From: JBMOLK01 sp049325575
GTDB taxonomy: Bacteria > Bacillota > Clostridia > Acetivibrionales > Acetivibrionaceae
DNA length: 64,000 nt
Assembly: GCA_049325575.1 (NCBI GenBank)
Contig: JBMOLK010000165.1
Span: 1-64,000, forward strand
Direction: 5' to 3'
Shown piece after piece: positions 36,088 to 44,529 of this stretch; the stretch's first letter is position 1; every line of letters begins with the position of its first letter. The position numbers were made by a program, and so were the translations under genes. Below the pieces are notes generated by a model, which saw only the letters and a program-made list of their open reading frames with translations, was not told the DNA's origin and made no database searches.

Positions 36088-36534
36088 TTAAGTATTATAG
36101 TTAAAACTTACTATCTCATCATTAAGCTTTTGTTCTTCCTTTAGCTGTTCTCTTAAATACTCTTCATACTTCTTCTCTTTAAGCTTTTCAAGCATCTCTT
36201 TCTCCTGCATGGCTTTTATCAGCTGTTCTCTATATTTATCGACATTATTTTGGGCCTTCTTTATATTTTCTTTCTGAAGCCTGGACCTGTCGTTCAAATA
36301 CACAATATAGGTATTAAATTCTCGAAGCTTTCCCACAGAAATACCTTCTACACATTCACTGTTTACCCTGCCTATATATTCTTCTCTTTCAAGCTCAATC
36401 TCCCTTAATACGTCCTTTTGCCTCTCCAATTCCTGTACAGCTTTGCCCAGCTCGTTTTTAAGGCTGTTCTCAATTTGTATCTTTACGTTTAAAAGAGACT
36501 GCATTCTAAAGACAAACTTACCCAATCTCCTCAC
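36088..36534 (-). CDS. fliJ: Flagellar export chaperone FliJ
   Basis: A 148-residue all-helical coiled-coil protein beginning FVFRMQSLLNVKIQIENSLKNELGKA, the FliJ pattern. It sits in the FliI hexamer and couples ATP hydrolysis to export. It is encoded after fliI but behind an unusual 131-bp gap. Confidence 0.9.
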   Translation of the reverse strand: MRRLGKFVFRMQSLLNVKIQIENSLKNELGKAVQELERQKDVLREIELEREEYIGRVNSECVEGISVGKLREFNTYIVYLNDRSRLQKENIKKAQNNVDKYREQLIKAMQEKEMLEKLKEKKYEEYLREQLKEEQKLNDEIVSFNYNT

Positions 36535-36568
36535 CTACTTCCAGTGTAAAAGCTTCCAATTACGCTAA

Positions 36569-36667
36569 AGAGATGGAACTGTAAAAGTAGATAAACAAGA
36601 TGAGCAAGCCATTCGAATCAAATAGGTTAAGCTAGTCATATGTTTATCTTTAAAGTTCGCTATCTCT
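36569..36667 (-). other. Long imperfect hairpin in the fliI-fliJ gap
   Basis: Nested complementary blocks: AGAGAT 36569-36574 with ATCTCT 36662-36667, AACT 36577-36580 with AGTT 36654-36657, and AGATAAAC 36589-36596 with GTTTATCT 36642-36649. Short AGC/GCT and AGCC/GGTT pairings lie inside. The outer helix touches the fliI stop. It could be a processing or stability element. Confidence 0.45.
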
Positions 36668-38000
36668 AAATCAGCACATTCTTTAAAAGATCTATAACTT
36701 CATCGTATGAATACCTGTCATGAACTCCTTGTTCAATAAACCCAATGATATTATCAATAACCTCCACGGCATAATCTATCTTTTCATTGCTTCCCTTGAC
36801 ATAAGCACCTATATTAATAAGGTCTTCAGCATCTCTATATATGGCCATTACTTTTTTTATCTCGTTTGCAATTTTCTTATGTTCGTCGCTTACTATATCG
36901 GACATAACCCTGCTTACGCTGGCAAGGACATCAATGGCCGGATACTGGTTTCTATTTGCCAGGGCCCTTGATAATACTATATGTCCGTCCAGAATTCCTC
37001 TGGCTGTATCGGTTACAGGTTCTGTCAAATCATCACCGTCCACTAAAACGGTATATAACCCTGTAATTGACCCTGATTGGGAATTGCCTGCCCTCTCCAA
37101 AAGCTTGGGAAACAAAGCAAAAACCGATGGAGTATAACCTCTTGAAACAGGAGGCTCTCCAATGGATAAGCCAATTTCTCTTTGTGCCATTGCAAACCTG
37201 GTTAGAGAATCCATAAGTAAAAGGACATCCTTGCCCTGGTCTCTGAAATATTCTGCTATGGCAGTAGCTATTAAGGCACCTTTAAGCCTTACCAGAGCCG
37301 GCTGGTCCGATGTTGCTACGACAACAACGGATCTGGCAAGTCCCTCTTCCTTAAGGTCCTTTTCTATAAACTCTCTGACTTCCCTGCCGCGTTCTCCTAT
37401 TAGTGCAATTACATTTACATCCGCCTTTGTATTCCTTGCGATCATACCTATCAAAGTACTTTTGCCTACTCCACTTCCTGCAAAAATACCAACTCTCTGG
37501 CCCTTGCCTACAGTCAAAAGACCGTCAATTGTCTTAACACCTAGAGACAGCGGATCTTTTATCCTGTTTCTTTGGAGTGGATTTGGAGGTGAATTGTTTA
37601 CAGGATAAAAGCCTTCTGTTCTTATATCGCCTTTATTATCAATGGGGTTACCGATACCATCTAATACTCTTCCTATAAGTCCTCTTCCAACACCTATACC
37701 AAGATACTCCCCGGTAGCGACAACAGTGCTTCCCGGCCCTATCCCGCTCATCTCACCCAGCGGCATTAAAAGCACCTTATTATCTTTAAAACCCACCACT
37801 TCCGCATTTATTACCTTTCTACTCCTTAGCGCATGTATTCTGCAGAGCTCTCCTATATTCACTTCGGGCCCGTTTGATTCAATTGTAAGCCCCACAACCT
37901 TTGTAACTTTACCTGTATACTCAATAAAGTCGGATTTTGCCAGTATATCGTAATATTTATCAAAGATAATACTTACCATATTGCTCCCATACCTTCCCAA
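36666..38000 (-). CDS. fliI: Flagellum-specific ATPase FliI
   Basis: A 444-residue ATPase related to F1 beta. Walker A is GIFAGSGVGKST (near residue 175), Walker B lies in DVLLLMDSLTRFAMAQREI, and the EPPVSRGYTPSVFA segment is typical. It powers export with FliH and FliJ. It begins 55 nt after fliH. Confidence 0.97.
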   Translation of the reverse strand: MGRYGSNMVSIIFDKYYDILAKSDFIEYTGKVTKVVGLTIESNGPEVNIGELCRIHALRSRKVINAEVVGFKDNKVLLMPLGEMSGIGPGSTVVATGEYLGIGVGRGLIGRVLDGIGNPIDNKGDIRTEGFYPVNNSPPNPLQRNRIKDPLSLGVKTIDGLLTVGKGQRVGIFAGSGVGKSTLIGMIARNTKADVNVIALIGERGREVREFIEKDLKEEGLARSVVVVATSDQPALVRLKGALIATAIAEYFRDQGKDVLLLMDSLTRFAMAQREIGLSIGEPPVSRGYTPSVFALFPKLLERAGNSQSGSITGLYTVLVDGDDLTEPVTDTARGILDGHIVLSRALANRNQYPAIDVLASVSRVMSDIVSDEHKKIANEIKKVMAIYRDAEDLINIGAYVKGSNEKIDYAVEVIDNIIGFIEQGVHDRYSYDEVIDLLKNVLI

Positions 38001-38055
38001 ATGGATTAAAGGCTCTTTATCACACCTGTGGATAAAGAACCTGTCAAGTAACTTT

Positions 38056-38832
38056 CTATTTACCTATAACCTTTATAAAGGCCTCTTCAATTTTTTTAAG
38101 CTTTGTCTGAACCCCTGCATCAACACTTCCATAAGGGGTTTCAATAATGCAGGCACCTACTTTCAGTGAAGGGTCCTTTTTAATATCAAGCTTGCCTATA
38201 CCTTCAGCCATTGAAAGGATTTTATCCCTGTTTTCAACTATATAGTCATAGTCCTGGGAAGATACCTTGATTGTAATATCCTCCTTGTTGGAGCATCTTT
38301 CAAAAGCTTGTCTCACCATTTCCAGGAGACTTTCCTTATTTAAAGATATTTCATTCCCAATTACTTTTCTTGCTATGTCTAAAATTACGTTCACAGCATC
38401 ATTCTCAATGCTGTTAAGTACTTCCTGATATTCCTGTTTGGCGTGTTCCTTTACAAATTCTGCTTCCTGCAAAAGGTCTTCATACTGCATTTTTGCTTCC
38501 TCATAACCTTTTTCAAACCCCTGCTGCTTTGCTTCTTCAAATACCGACAGTTTTAACTGGTCAGCCTCACTCTTTGCAATATCCAGTATCCTGTCAGCTT
38601 CCAATTGTGCTTCCTTGATTATGGAATCTGCCTCTTCCCGGGCATTCTCCAGTATTTCTTCCGCAGTTACACTATTTGCTTTATCAGAGTCCTCACTGTT
38701 TTCCATTAAATCATCCTCATCTTCAAGATCGTGAGAACTAACCCTTCTAATAGTCTGATAGTTTATCGGAGCCCTTATTTGAACAGGAACTCCAACACTA
38801 ATCTGATTACTTTTAAAAATTTTATTATACAA
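38056..38832 (-). CDS. fliH: Flagellar assembly protein FliH
   Basis: A 258-residue coiled-coil protein with Ala/Glu-rich heptads (EEILENAREEADSIIKEAQLEADRIL) and a C-terminal FliH/VatE domain ending IETPYGSVDAGVQTKLKKIEEAF. It regulates FliI. It overlaps fliG by 8 nt. Confidence 0.93.
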   Translation of the reverse strand: MYNKIFKSNQISVGVPVQIRAPINYQTIRRVSSHDLEDEDDLMENSEDSDKANSVTAEEILENAREEADSIIKEAQLEADRILDIAKSEADQLKLSVFEEAKQQGFEKGYEEAKMQYEDLLQEAEFVKEHAKQEYQEVLNSIENDAVNVILDIARKVIGNEISLNKESLLEMVRQAFERCSNKEDITIKVSSQDYDYIVENRDKILSMAEGIGKLDIKKDPSLKVGACIIETPYGSVDAGVQTKLKKIEEAFIKVIGK

Positions 38833-39847
38833 TTATTTCATCTCCCCCACCTCTAGAGATTACTATTTCCCCTGCATCCTCCAGTTTCCTTATGACGTTA
38901 ACAATCTTCTGCTGTGCCTCTTCAACATCCTTAAGCCTGACAGGTCCCATAAACTCTATGTCCTCCTTGATCATCTCTACAAGACGTTTGGACATATTGG
39001 AGTAAATCTTGTTCTGAACCTCTTCTGTAGTACCTTTAAGTGCAATGGCAAGCTGGTTGTTGTCAACCTCACGCAGGAATCTTTGAATGGAACGGTTGTC
39101 CAAAGTGAGTATATCCTCGAATACAAACATCCTCTTCTTGATTTCCTCTGCCAGATCCGTATCTTCAATTTCCAGGGTCTCCATAATATATTTTTCAGTT
39201 CCCCTGTCAACATTGTTCAATATATCTACTATAGCCTGAACTCCGCCGGCTGCAGTAAAGTCCTCGGTAACAAGAGCAGAGAGCTTCTTCTCAAGAACCC
39301 TTTCTACCTCCTTGATTACTTCAGGTGATGTCCTGTCCATTGTTGCTATTCTCCTTGCAACGTCTGCCTGTTTGTCCTGTGGAAGTGCAGATAATACAAT
39401 GGACGACTGCTGTGGCTTCAAGTATGCAAGAATCAGAGCTATTGTCTGGGGATGCTCATTTTGAATAAAGTTTAGAAGCTGCGCAGGGTCTGCCTTCCTG
39501 ACAAAGTCAAAAGGCCTGACCTGAAGCGATACCGTAAGTTTATTTAAGACATCCAGTGCTTTTTGGGTACCCAGGGCCTTCTCAAGAATTTCCTTGGCAT
39601 AGCTTATACCGCCCTCTGCGATATAATCCTGGGCAAGACAAATCTGGTAGAACTCCTCAAGCACTTTTTCTTTCTCTTCCGGAGTCACGGTCCTTATGTT
39701 TGCGATTTCCAACGTCAGCTGCTCAATTTCATCTTCCTTCAGGTGCTTGAAAATCTCCGCCGATCTCTCGGGCCCAAGAGCAATCAATAACATTGCTGCC
39801 TTTTCTTTCCCTGATAGATCCGATTTGAACGATCCACCTCGAGCCAC
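38825..39847 (-). CDS. fliG: Flagellar motor switch protein FliG
   Basis: A 340-residue FliG with three armadillo-like domains. Family segments are KEKAAMLLIALG, the EHPQTIALILAYL hinge region and the C-terminal torque helix MVRLKDVEEAQQ-like GPVRLKDVEEAQQKIV. It transmits stator torque to the C ring. It follows fliF by 52 nt. Confidence 0.96.
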   Translation of the reverse strand: MARGGSFKSDLSGKEKAAMLLIALGPERSAEIFKHLKEDEIEQLTLEIANIRTVTPEEKEKVLEEFYQICLAQDYIAEGGISYAKEILEKALGTQKALDVLNKLTVSLQVRPFDFVRKADPAQLLNFIQNEHPQTIALILAYLKPQQSSIVLSALPQDKQADVARRIATMDRTSPEVIKEVERVLEKKLSALVTEDFTAAGGVQAIVDILNNVDRGTEKYIMETLEIEDTDLAEEIKKRMFVFEDILTLDNRSIQRFLREVDNNQLAIALKGTTEEVQNKIYSNMSKRLVEMIKEDIEFMGPVRLKDVEEAQQKIVNVIRKLEDAGEIVISRGGGDEIIV

Positions 39848-39899
39848 AATATACTACCCCCTAAGCCTTAAGTCTAATATCTTTTTAAAATATCCCGCT

Positions 39900-41468
39900 T
39901 TAGTCCCACTCGTCAGAAAGCCAGTTTCTTAAAAGTTGTGCGACTGCCTCCGGCTTCTGCTTAACAAATTTTTCAATTTGCTTCTTTACTTCAGAACGCT
40001 CTTCAAACTCAATCTCCGGTACGTCTTCTTCTGCGCCCGGTAAAATAAACCTTGGTCCGCCAGCTGCTGCAAGTTCCGGTTCAAGAGCCGGCTGTTCGCC
40101 CGGTTTCTTTCTCGGAATGACTGAAACCATTAGACCGATTATCAACACAAGCATTAGAGCAAAGAATCCATAGTCATCTATAATTTTCTTGATCCTGTCT
40201 GCCATCGGCTCAATAATTTCTTCCGGAGGCGCCAATTTATACTTGTCCACTGATATTCTAGAGACCGGTATACCTGTTGCATTACTTACACCCTGTTTAA
40301 ACTGTTCAATAAACTCCGGTGTAATTTTACTGTCGTCTGTAATCCTCTGTCCATACCACAAAGCAACCGTCATAGAAGATTTCTCAACATCTACCGTTCC
40401 GATTGCTTTCTCCTCTTCTGTCAGTGTCTCTGTAAATATCCTGTTTATTATTTCGGATTTCTTGTCATAAGAAGAGTTTCCCTCACCATCCATAGGATAA
40501 GATGGCACCTGTCCGTCTCCCGGATTACTGTCCATTCCCGGAGCGCCGTTTGGAGGACCGTTTTCAAGTGTTTCTTTTGTAATCTGACTGCTTACTATTG
40601 CCTCATCCAGGCCTGTAGGCTTTTCAATTTCGTTCCTCTTTGATTTAACCTTATCAAACACCAAAACCGGATTTGCAACTACACTGATATAATCAAAGTT
40701 GTCAGAACGCCCCGAGTATAACCTTTTAATATTTTTTTCAAGCTCCTCCTTGACTCTAAGCTTAAGCTTGAACTGATTTCCGGTTATATTTATCGGGTCA
40801 TCCGACATATCGGAACTTAAGATGTTAAAATTATTATCAACAACAGTAACATTTTTGGGATTCAGGCCTTCGATTGATGATGCAACCACCCTTACTATGC
40901 CTTCAACCTGCTCGCCGCTTATTTCTCCTTTAGGGCTTATCCTTACATAGGCTTTGGCCTCGTCCTTGCTTTCTTCAAAAAATAAAGAATTTTCAGGTAT
41001 GGTAAGATCCACATCAGCATCTTTAACATTGTCAAACATTTTAAGCTTCGCTATAAGACTGTTTTTCTTAAAATTCTGCCATAGATGCTTTTTGTCACTC
41101 TCTGTAGAAGTGAAACTAAGAAGGCTCCATGCATCTTCAAAGGTCATTCCGCTTGTAGTTAATCCTGATGAAGCAAGGGCGAATTCTGCTTTATTCTTAT
41201 CCTTTGAGTCTACAAGAATACGACCGCCTTCTCCAGGTTTATACCTTATACCTTTTTCCTGCAAAACTTTCTCGATCTCCGGAGCACTCTTAGGATCATC
41301 AATTGTCATAAGTGGAACATATGTAGTTCTGGTCAGCATGATTATACCTACAGTAAAAACCACTACCAGAATGCTGGATGTTATGTAAATTCTATTCTTC
41401 TGGGACTTGTCAAGCTTTTTCCAAAGGTCGGTTAGCTGCTGCTGCAATCTTGATAGTACTTCAGGCAT
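39900..41468 (-). CDS. fliF: Flagellar MS-ring protein FliF
   Basis: A 522-residue protein with two membrane helices (about 25-46 and 435-455), ring-building motifs between them (YscJ-like ALASSGLTTSG and SLLSFTSTESDKK) and a cytoplasmic tail that binds FliG. It is the base platform of the flagellum. It starts 139 nt after fliE. Confidence 0.96.
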   Translation of the reverse strand: MPEVLSRLQQQLTDLWKKLDKSQKNRIYITSSILVVVFTVGIIMLTRTTYVPLMTIDDPKSAPEIEKVLQEKGIRYKPGEGGRILVDSKDKNKAEFALASSGLTTSGMTFEDAWSLLSFTSTESDKKHLWQNFKKNSLIAKLKMFDNVKDADVDLTIPENSLFFEESKDEAKAYVRISPKGEISGEQVEGIVRVVASSIEGLNPKNVTVVDNNFNILSSDMSDDPINITGNQFKLKLRVKEELEKNIKRLYSGRSDNFDYISVVANPVLVFDKVKSKRNEIEKPTGLDEAIVSSQITKETLENGPPNGAPGMDSNPGDGQVPSYPMDGEGNSSYDKKSEIINRIFTETLTEEEKAIGTVDVEKSSMTVALWYGQRITDDSKITPEFIEQFKQGVSNATGIPVSRISVDKYKLAPPEEIIEPMADRIKKIIDDYGFFALMLVLIIGLMVSVIPRKKPGEQPALEPELAAAGGPRFILPGAEEDVPEIEFEERSEVKKQIEKFVKQKPEAVAQLLRNWLSDEWD

Positions 41469-41607
41469 GAATTCACCACCTCTACTTACGGTTATTCATC
41501 TTTTGTTCAATTATTTTCGAAAACCTATGCCGTAAAGTTCTAACCGAAATACTGTTTCCTTGACTTATGCCTCTATATATTATGATTTTCTTGTTTCCTG
41601 CCAAAAA

Positions 41608-41919
41608 TTAGATTTGGATTCTCATTATTTCGTTATAAGCATCTAAGATTTTGTTCCTTATCTGCATGGTAAATTGAAGTGCGATATCAGCCTTCTGTCC
41701 GGCAATCATAACCTGATGGATATTATCGGTCTTGCCGGCTGCAAAGTCCTCTGCAATCATTTTGGATTCGTTCTCCAGGCGGCTGACCTGCTTTATTGCT
41801 TCATTTAAGTAATCTCCAAAAGTAGCTATAATATTCTCGTCTTTTTTACCTTCGTTGGCACCGATCCTTGAGATAGAAGGAGATACTGCATCAATAGAGC
41901 TCAAACCGTTAATAGCCAT
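41608..41919 (-). CDS. fliE: Flagellar hook-basal body protein FliE
   Basis: A 103-residue rod adaptor with the C-terminal signature DIHQVMIAGQKADIALQFTMQIRNKILDAYNEIMRI-type helices (here NIHQVMIAGQKADIALQ). It links the MS ring to the rod. It follows flgC. Confidence 0.94.
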   Translation of the reverse strand: MAINGLSSIDAVSPSISRIGANEGKKDENIIATFGDYLNEAIKQVSRLENESKMIAEDFAAGKTDNIHQVMIAGQKADIALQFTMQIRNKILDAYNEIMRIQI

Positions 41920-41961
41920 AATTCCCTCCTTTTACTATTTCCGCTCATCTTTTATATGTAC

Positions 41962-42396
41962 TTATTTGCCTATTTGAAGTGCCTTCATTGCAATACTCTT
42001 TGATGTATTAATTGCAGTAACATTTGCCTCGTATGCCCTTGTAGCGGAGATCATGTTTACCATTTCAGTAATAATATCTACATTTGGCATCATAACATAG
42101 CCTTTTTCATCAGCATCAGGATGCCCAGGGTCATACATCCGTCTAAAGGGAGCTTTATCCTCTACAATCCTTGCAACTCTAACACCATTCCCTGCTTTGC
42201 TGCTTTGTGACAAATAATCGGAAAATGGAGCATTAGGAGATTTTTCTTCGAATATTACCGTTTTCCTTCTATAAGGTCCTCCATCTTCAGTCCTTGTGGT
42301 ATTTGCATTAGCAATATTCTGCGAAATGGTATCCATTCTTAATCTTTGTGCTGTAAGCCCTGAAGCACCTACATCAAGAGAACTGAAATATCCCAT
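41962..42396 (-). CDS. flgC: Flagellar basal-body rod protein FlgC
   Basis: A 144-residue rod subunit with the N-terminal motif LDVGASGLTAQRLRMDTISQNIANANTTR and the C-terminal DIITEMVNMISATRAYEANVTAINTSKSI motif shared by axial proteins. Confidence 0.95.
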   Translation of the reverse strand: MGYFSSLDVGASGLTAQRLRMDTISQNIANANTTRTEDGGPYRRKTVIFEEKSPNAPFSDYLSQSSKAGNGVRVARIVEDKAPFRRMYDPGHPDADEKGYVMMPNVDIITEMVNMISATRAYEANVTAINTSKSIAMKALQIGK

Positions 42397-42399
42397 TTA

Positions 42400-42822
42400 T
42401 CATTTTCTCCCTTCACTTATCACTGACTTGATCTTATTGAAGCTGCCGCTTATTTTTTGTGCCAAAAGATCATACTTTATAGTGTTTTTTGCCATTTGAG
42501 CCATTTCACTGTCAATATCTACATTGTTTCCGTCAAGCCTCATATTAAATACTCTACCGTCCTCGCTGATTTTAAGGTCAATTTCATCAACGTCCCTTTT
42601 ACCGACGGGTATATGCCTTGGGTCGGTTCTTATACCCCTGATGCTGTTTCTTCCAATAGCATCGCTCAAGTACTCCTCAAAGGCTACCGTCTTTCTTTTG
42701 TAGCCCGGAGTATCCACATTGGCAATGTTCTGTGAAATGGCTTCATTCCGTAACAATGCTGCATCCAACGACTTCTCAAGGACCTTGGTCCGAGATAAGA
42801 TTCTCTCAAGCATTGGATACAC
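42400..42822 (-). CDS. flgB: Flagellar basal-body rod protein FlgB
   Basis: A 140-residue rod subunit with LLRNEAISQNIANVDTPGYKRKTV and the C-terminal QMAKNTIKYDLLAQKIS helix. It is the first gene of the long minus-strand cluster, preceded by a TTAGGAGGTG ribosome site and a 351-bp upstream gap. Confidence 0.95.
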   Translation of the reverse strand: MYPMLERILSRTKVLEKSLDAALLRNEAISQNIANVDTPGYKRKTVAFEEYLSDAIGRNSIRGIRTDPRHIPVGKRDVDEIDLKISEDGRVFNMRLDGNNVDIDSEMAQMAKNTIKYDLLAQKISGSFNKIKSVISEGRK

Positions 42823-43173
42823 CTCCTAACCTGTATTCTCTTTGTTAAAACAAAAACAATACTGACATTATGATTAATATATTCCTGAAATATATTTCGA
42901 CATATTCACCTGATTTCCTGCACTATTATTTTTAAACTCTCATGGTAAAATTAACCCTGCAGAAACAAAGAAAAAGTTTATTAATGTTAAGTGTTAAAAG
43001 AATGTAAATAATTATGAATAACTATAACTAAGTTTAAAATAAAACTTGGTTCGCTATCTCTAAGAACTGCCAATAAATTCGATAAATACATAAAATACCA
43101 TTACTTAATATTGATCTTAACATAATTTTTTTAAAATTACAACCAAAACTTCTATAAATCCATAATTAATCAA
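42823..43173 (-). other. Leader region of the fla/che cluster
   Basis: A 351-bp AT-rich gap between trmFO and flgB. It contains a candidate sigma-A promoter at 43114-43142, which would give a 5' leader of nearly 300 nt. A 15-nt block (43049-43063) is identical to one in the fliI-fliJ gap. No c-di-GMP riboswitch core or clear trmFO terminator was seen. Confidence 0.4.
43114..43142 (-). promoter_or_regulatory. Candidate sigma-A promoter of the fla/che cluster
   Basis: On the minus strand TTGTAA (43142-43137) and TAAGAT (43119-43114) are separated by 17 nt. It is the best vegetative promoter match in the flgB upstream region. Start-site distance to the flgB ATG would be about 285 nt. Confidence 0.4.
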
Positions 43174-44484
43174 CTATAAAGAAGCCTCTATAGTCTTTTT
43201 TACTGTTTCAAGAGCTTTCATGGAGATCTCGTAATTCTTCTTTCTTTTGTCCTTGATTTTAATCCCCGGATTCTCCATCAAGCCGAAGTTTATGTTCATT
43301 GGCTGAAAATTCTTTATGTTTTTATCCGAAATATAACTGCTTAAAGCACCAATGGCAGTGCTTCCTGGAAATATTACTTCCCTTTTCCCCAAAAAGTCCA
43401 TGGCTGCATTTATCCCTGCCACCAGCCCGGAGGACGCTGACTCAACATAGCCTTCTACTCCTGTAATCTGACCTGCAAAGAAAATATTGGGAGATTCCTT
43501 AAGTCTATAGGCTGCATCCAGGAGCTTCGGAGAATTTAAGAAGGTATTTCTGTGCATGACTCCATATCTTACAAACTCAGCATTCTCAAGACCCGGTATC
43601 ATTCTGAACACTCTTTTTTGCTCGGGCCACTTCAAACGGGTCTGAAACCCTACCATATTAAACAGGGTTCCCTCAGAGTTATCCTGCCTTAACTGAACCA
43701 CTGCATATGCTTCCTTACCCAGCTTGGGGTCTATTAAACCAACAGGCTTTAACGGGCCAAATCTTAAAGTATCCACACCTCTTTTGGCCATAGTCTCTAC
43801 CGGCATGCATCCCTCGAAGACTATTTCCTTTTCGAAGTCTTTAACATCCGCCAGCTCTGCATTTACAAGCTCATTCCAAAAAGCATCATATTCTTCCCTG
43901 TTCATAGGACAATTAATATAGTCCTCAGTTCCCCTTCCATACCTTGCCGCTTTAAAAGCCTTATTCATGTCTATTGATTCAAATGTAACTATGGGAGCCG
44001 CTGCATCAAAAAAATGCAGATAACTTTCACCTATTAAATCTGCTATTTTCATTGACAATGTCTCTGATGTCAAAGGTCCCGAAGCTATTATGGTTATCCC
44101 CTCGTCGGGTATATCAGTTACCTCTTCATTTATAATCTCAATATTCTTGTTTTCCCTTATATATCCTGTCACCATGGCAGAAAACGCAGACCTGTCTACA
44201 GCCAGGGCTCCTCCGGCAGGAACTTTTGTAGCATCGGCGCATTTCATAATTATTGAATCCAAAAGCCTCATTTCCTCTTTCAGGAGGCCAACAGCATTCT
44301 CAAGCTGTGCAGACCTAAGCGAATTACTGCACACAAGTTCTGCAAATGTGTCCAGGTGATGTGCAGGAGAAAATGACTTGGGCTTCATTTCATAAAGCCT
44401 TACCTTTATACCTCTTTTCGCTATCTGCCATGAAGCTTCACATCCAGCAAGTCCCGCACCTATTACGTTGATAAATTCTGTCAT
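43174..44484 (-). CDS. trmFO: Methylenetetrahydrofolate-tRNA-(uracil-54-C5) methyltransferase
   Basis: A 436-residue FAD and folate enzyme that makes m5U54 in the T-loop of tRNA. The FAD-binding start is VIGAGLAGCEASWQIAKRG; GidA-family signatures follow (HLDTFAELVCSNSLRS, YVESASSGLVAGINAA). GAGAGGAAAG precedes the ATG. It follows topA by 45 nt, the conserved dprA-topA-trmFO order, just upstream of the flagellar genes. Confidence 0.96.
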   Translation of the reverse strand: MTEFINVIGAGLAGCEASWQIAKRGIKVRLYEMKPKSFSPAHHLDTFAELVCSNSLRSAQLENAVGLLKEEMRLLDSIIMKCADATKVPAGGALAVDRSAFSAMVTGYIRENKNIEIINEEVTDIPDEGITIIASGPLTSETLSMKIADLIGESYLHFFDAAAPIVTFESIDMNKAFKAARYGRGTEDYINCPMNREEYDAFWNELVNAELADVKDFEKEIVFEGCMPVETMAKRGVDTLRFGPLKPVGLIDPKLGKEAYAVVQLRQDNSEGTLFNMVGFQTRLKWPEQKRVFRMIPGLENAEFVRYGVMHRNTFLNSPKLLDAAYRLKESPNIFFAGQITGVEGYVESASSGLVAGINAAMDFLGKREVIFPGSTAIGALSSYISDKNIKNFQPMNINFGLMENPGIKIKDKRKKNYEISMKALETVKKTIEASL

Positions 44485-44529
44485 ATACTTTCCTCTCTTA
44501 AAGCCTTGTTACATTTACCTTTTAATCTT

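Noticed and set aside
42823..43173. c-di-GMP (GEMM) riboswitch sought before the motility cluster
   Set aside because: Neither the AGGGCAAACC-like nor the GCAAAGCC-like core was found on either strand in this gap.
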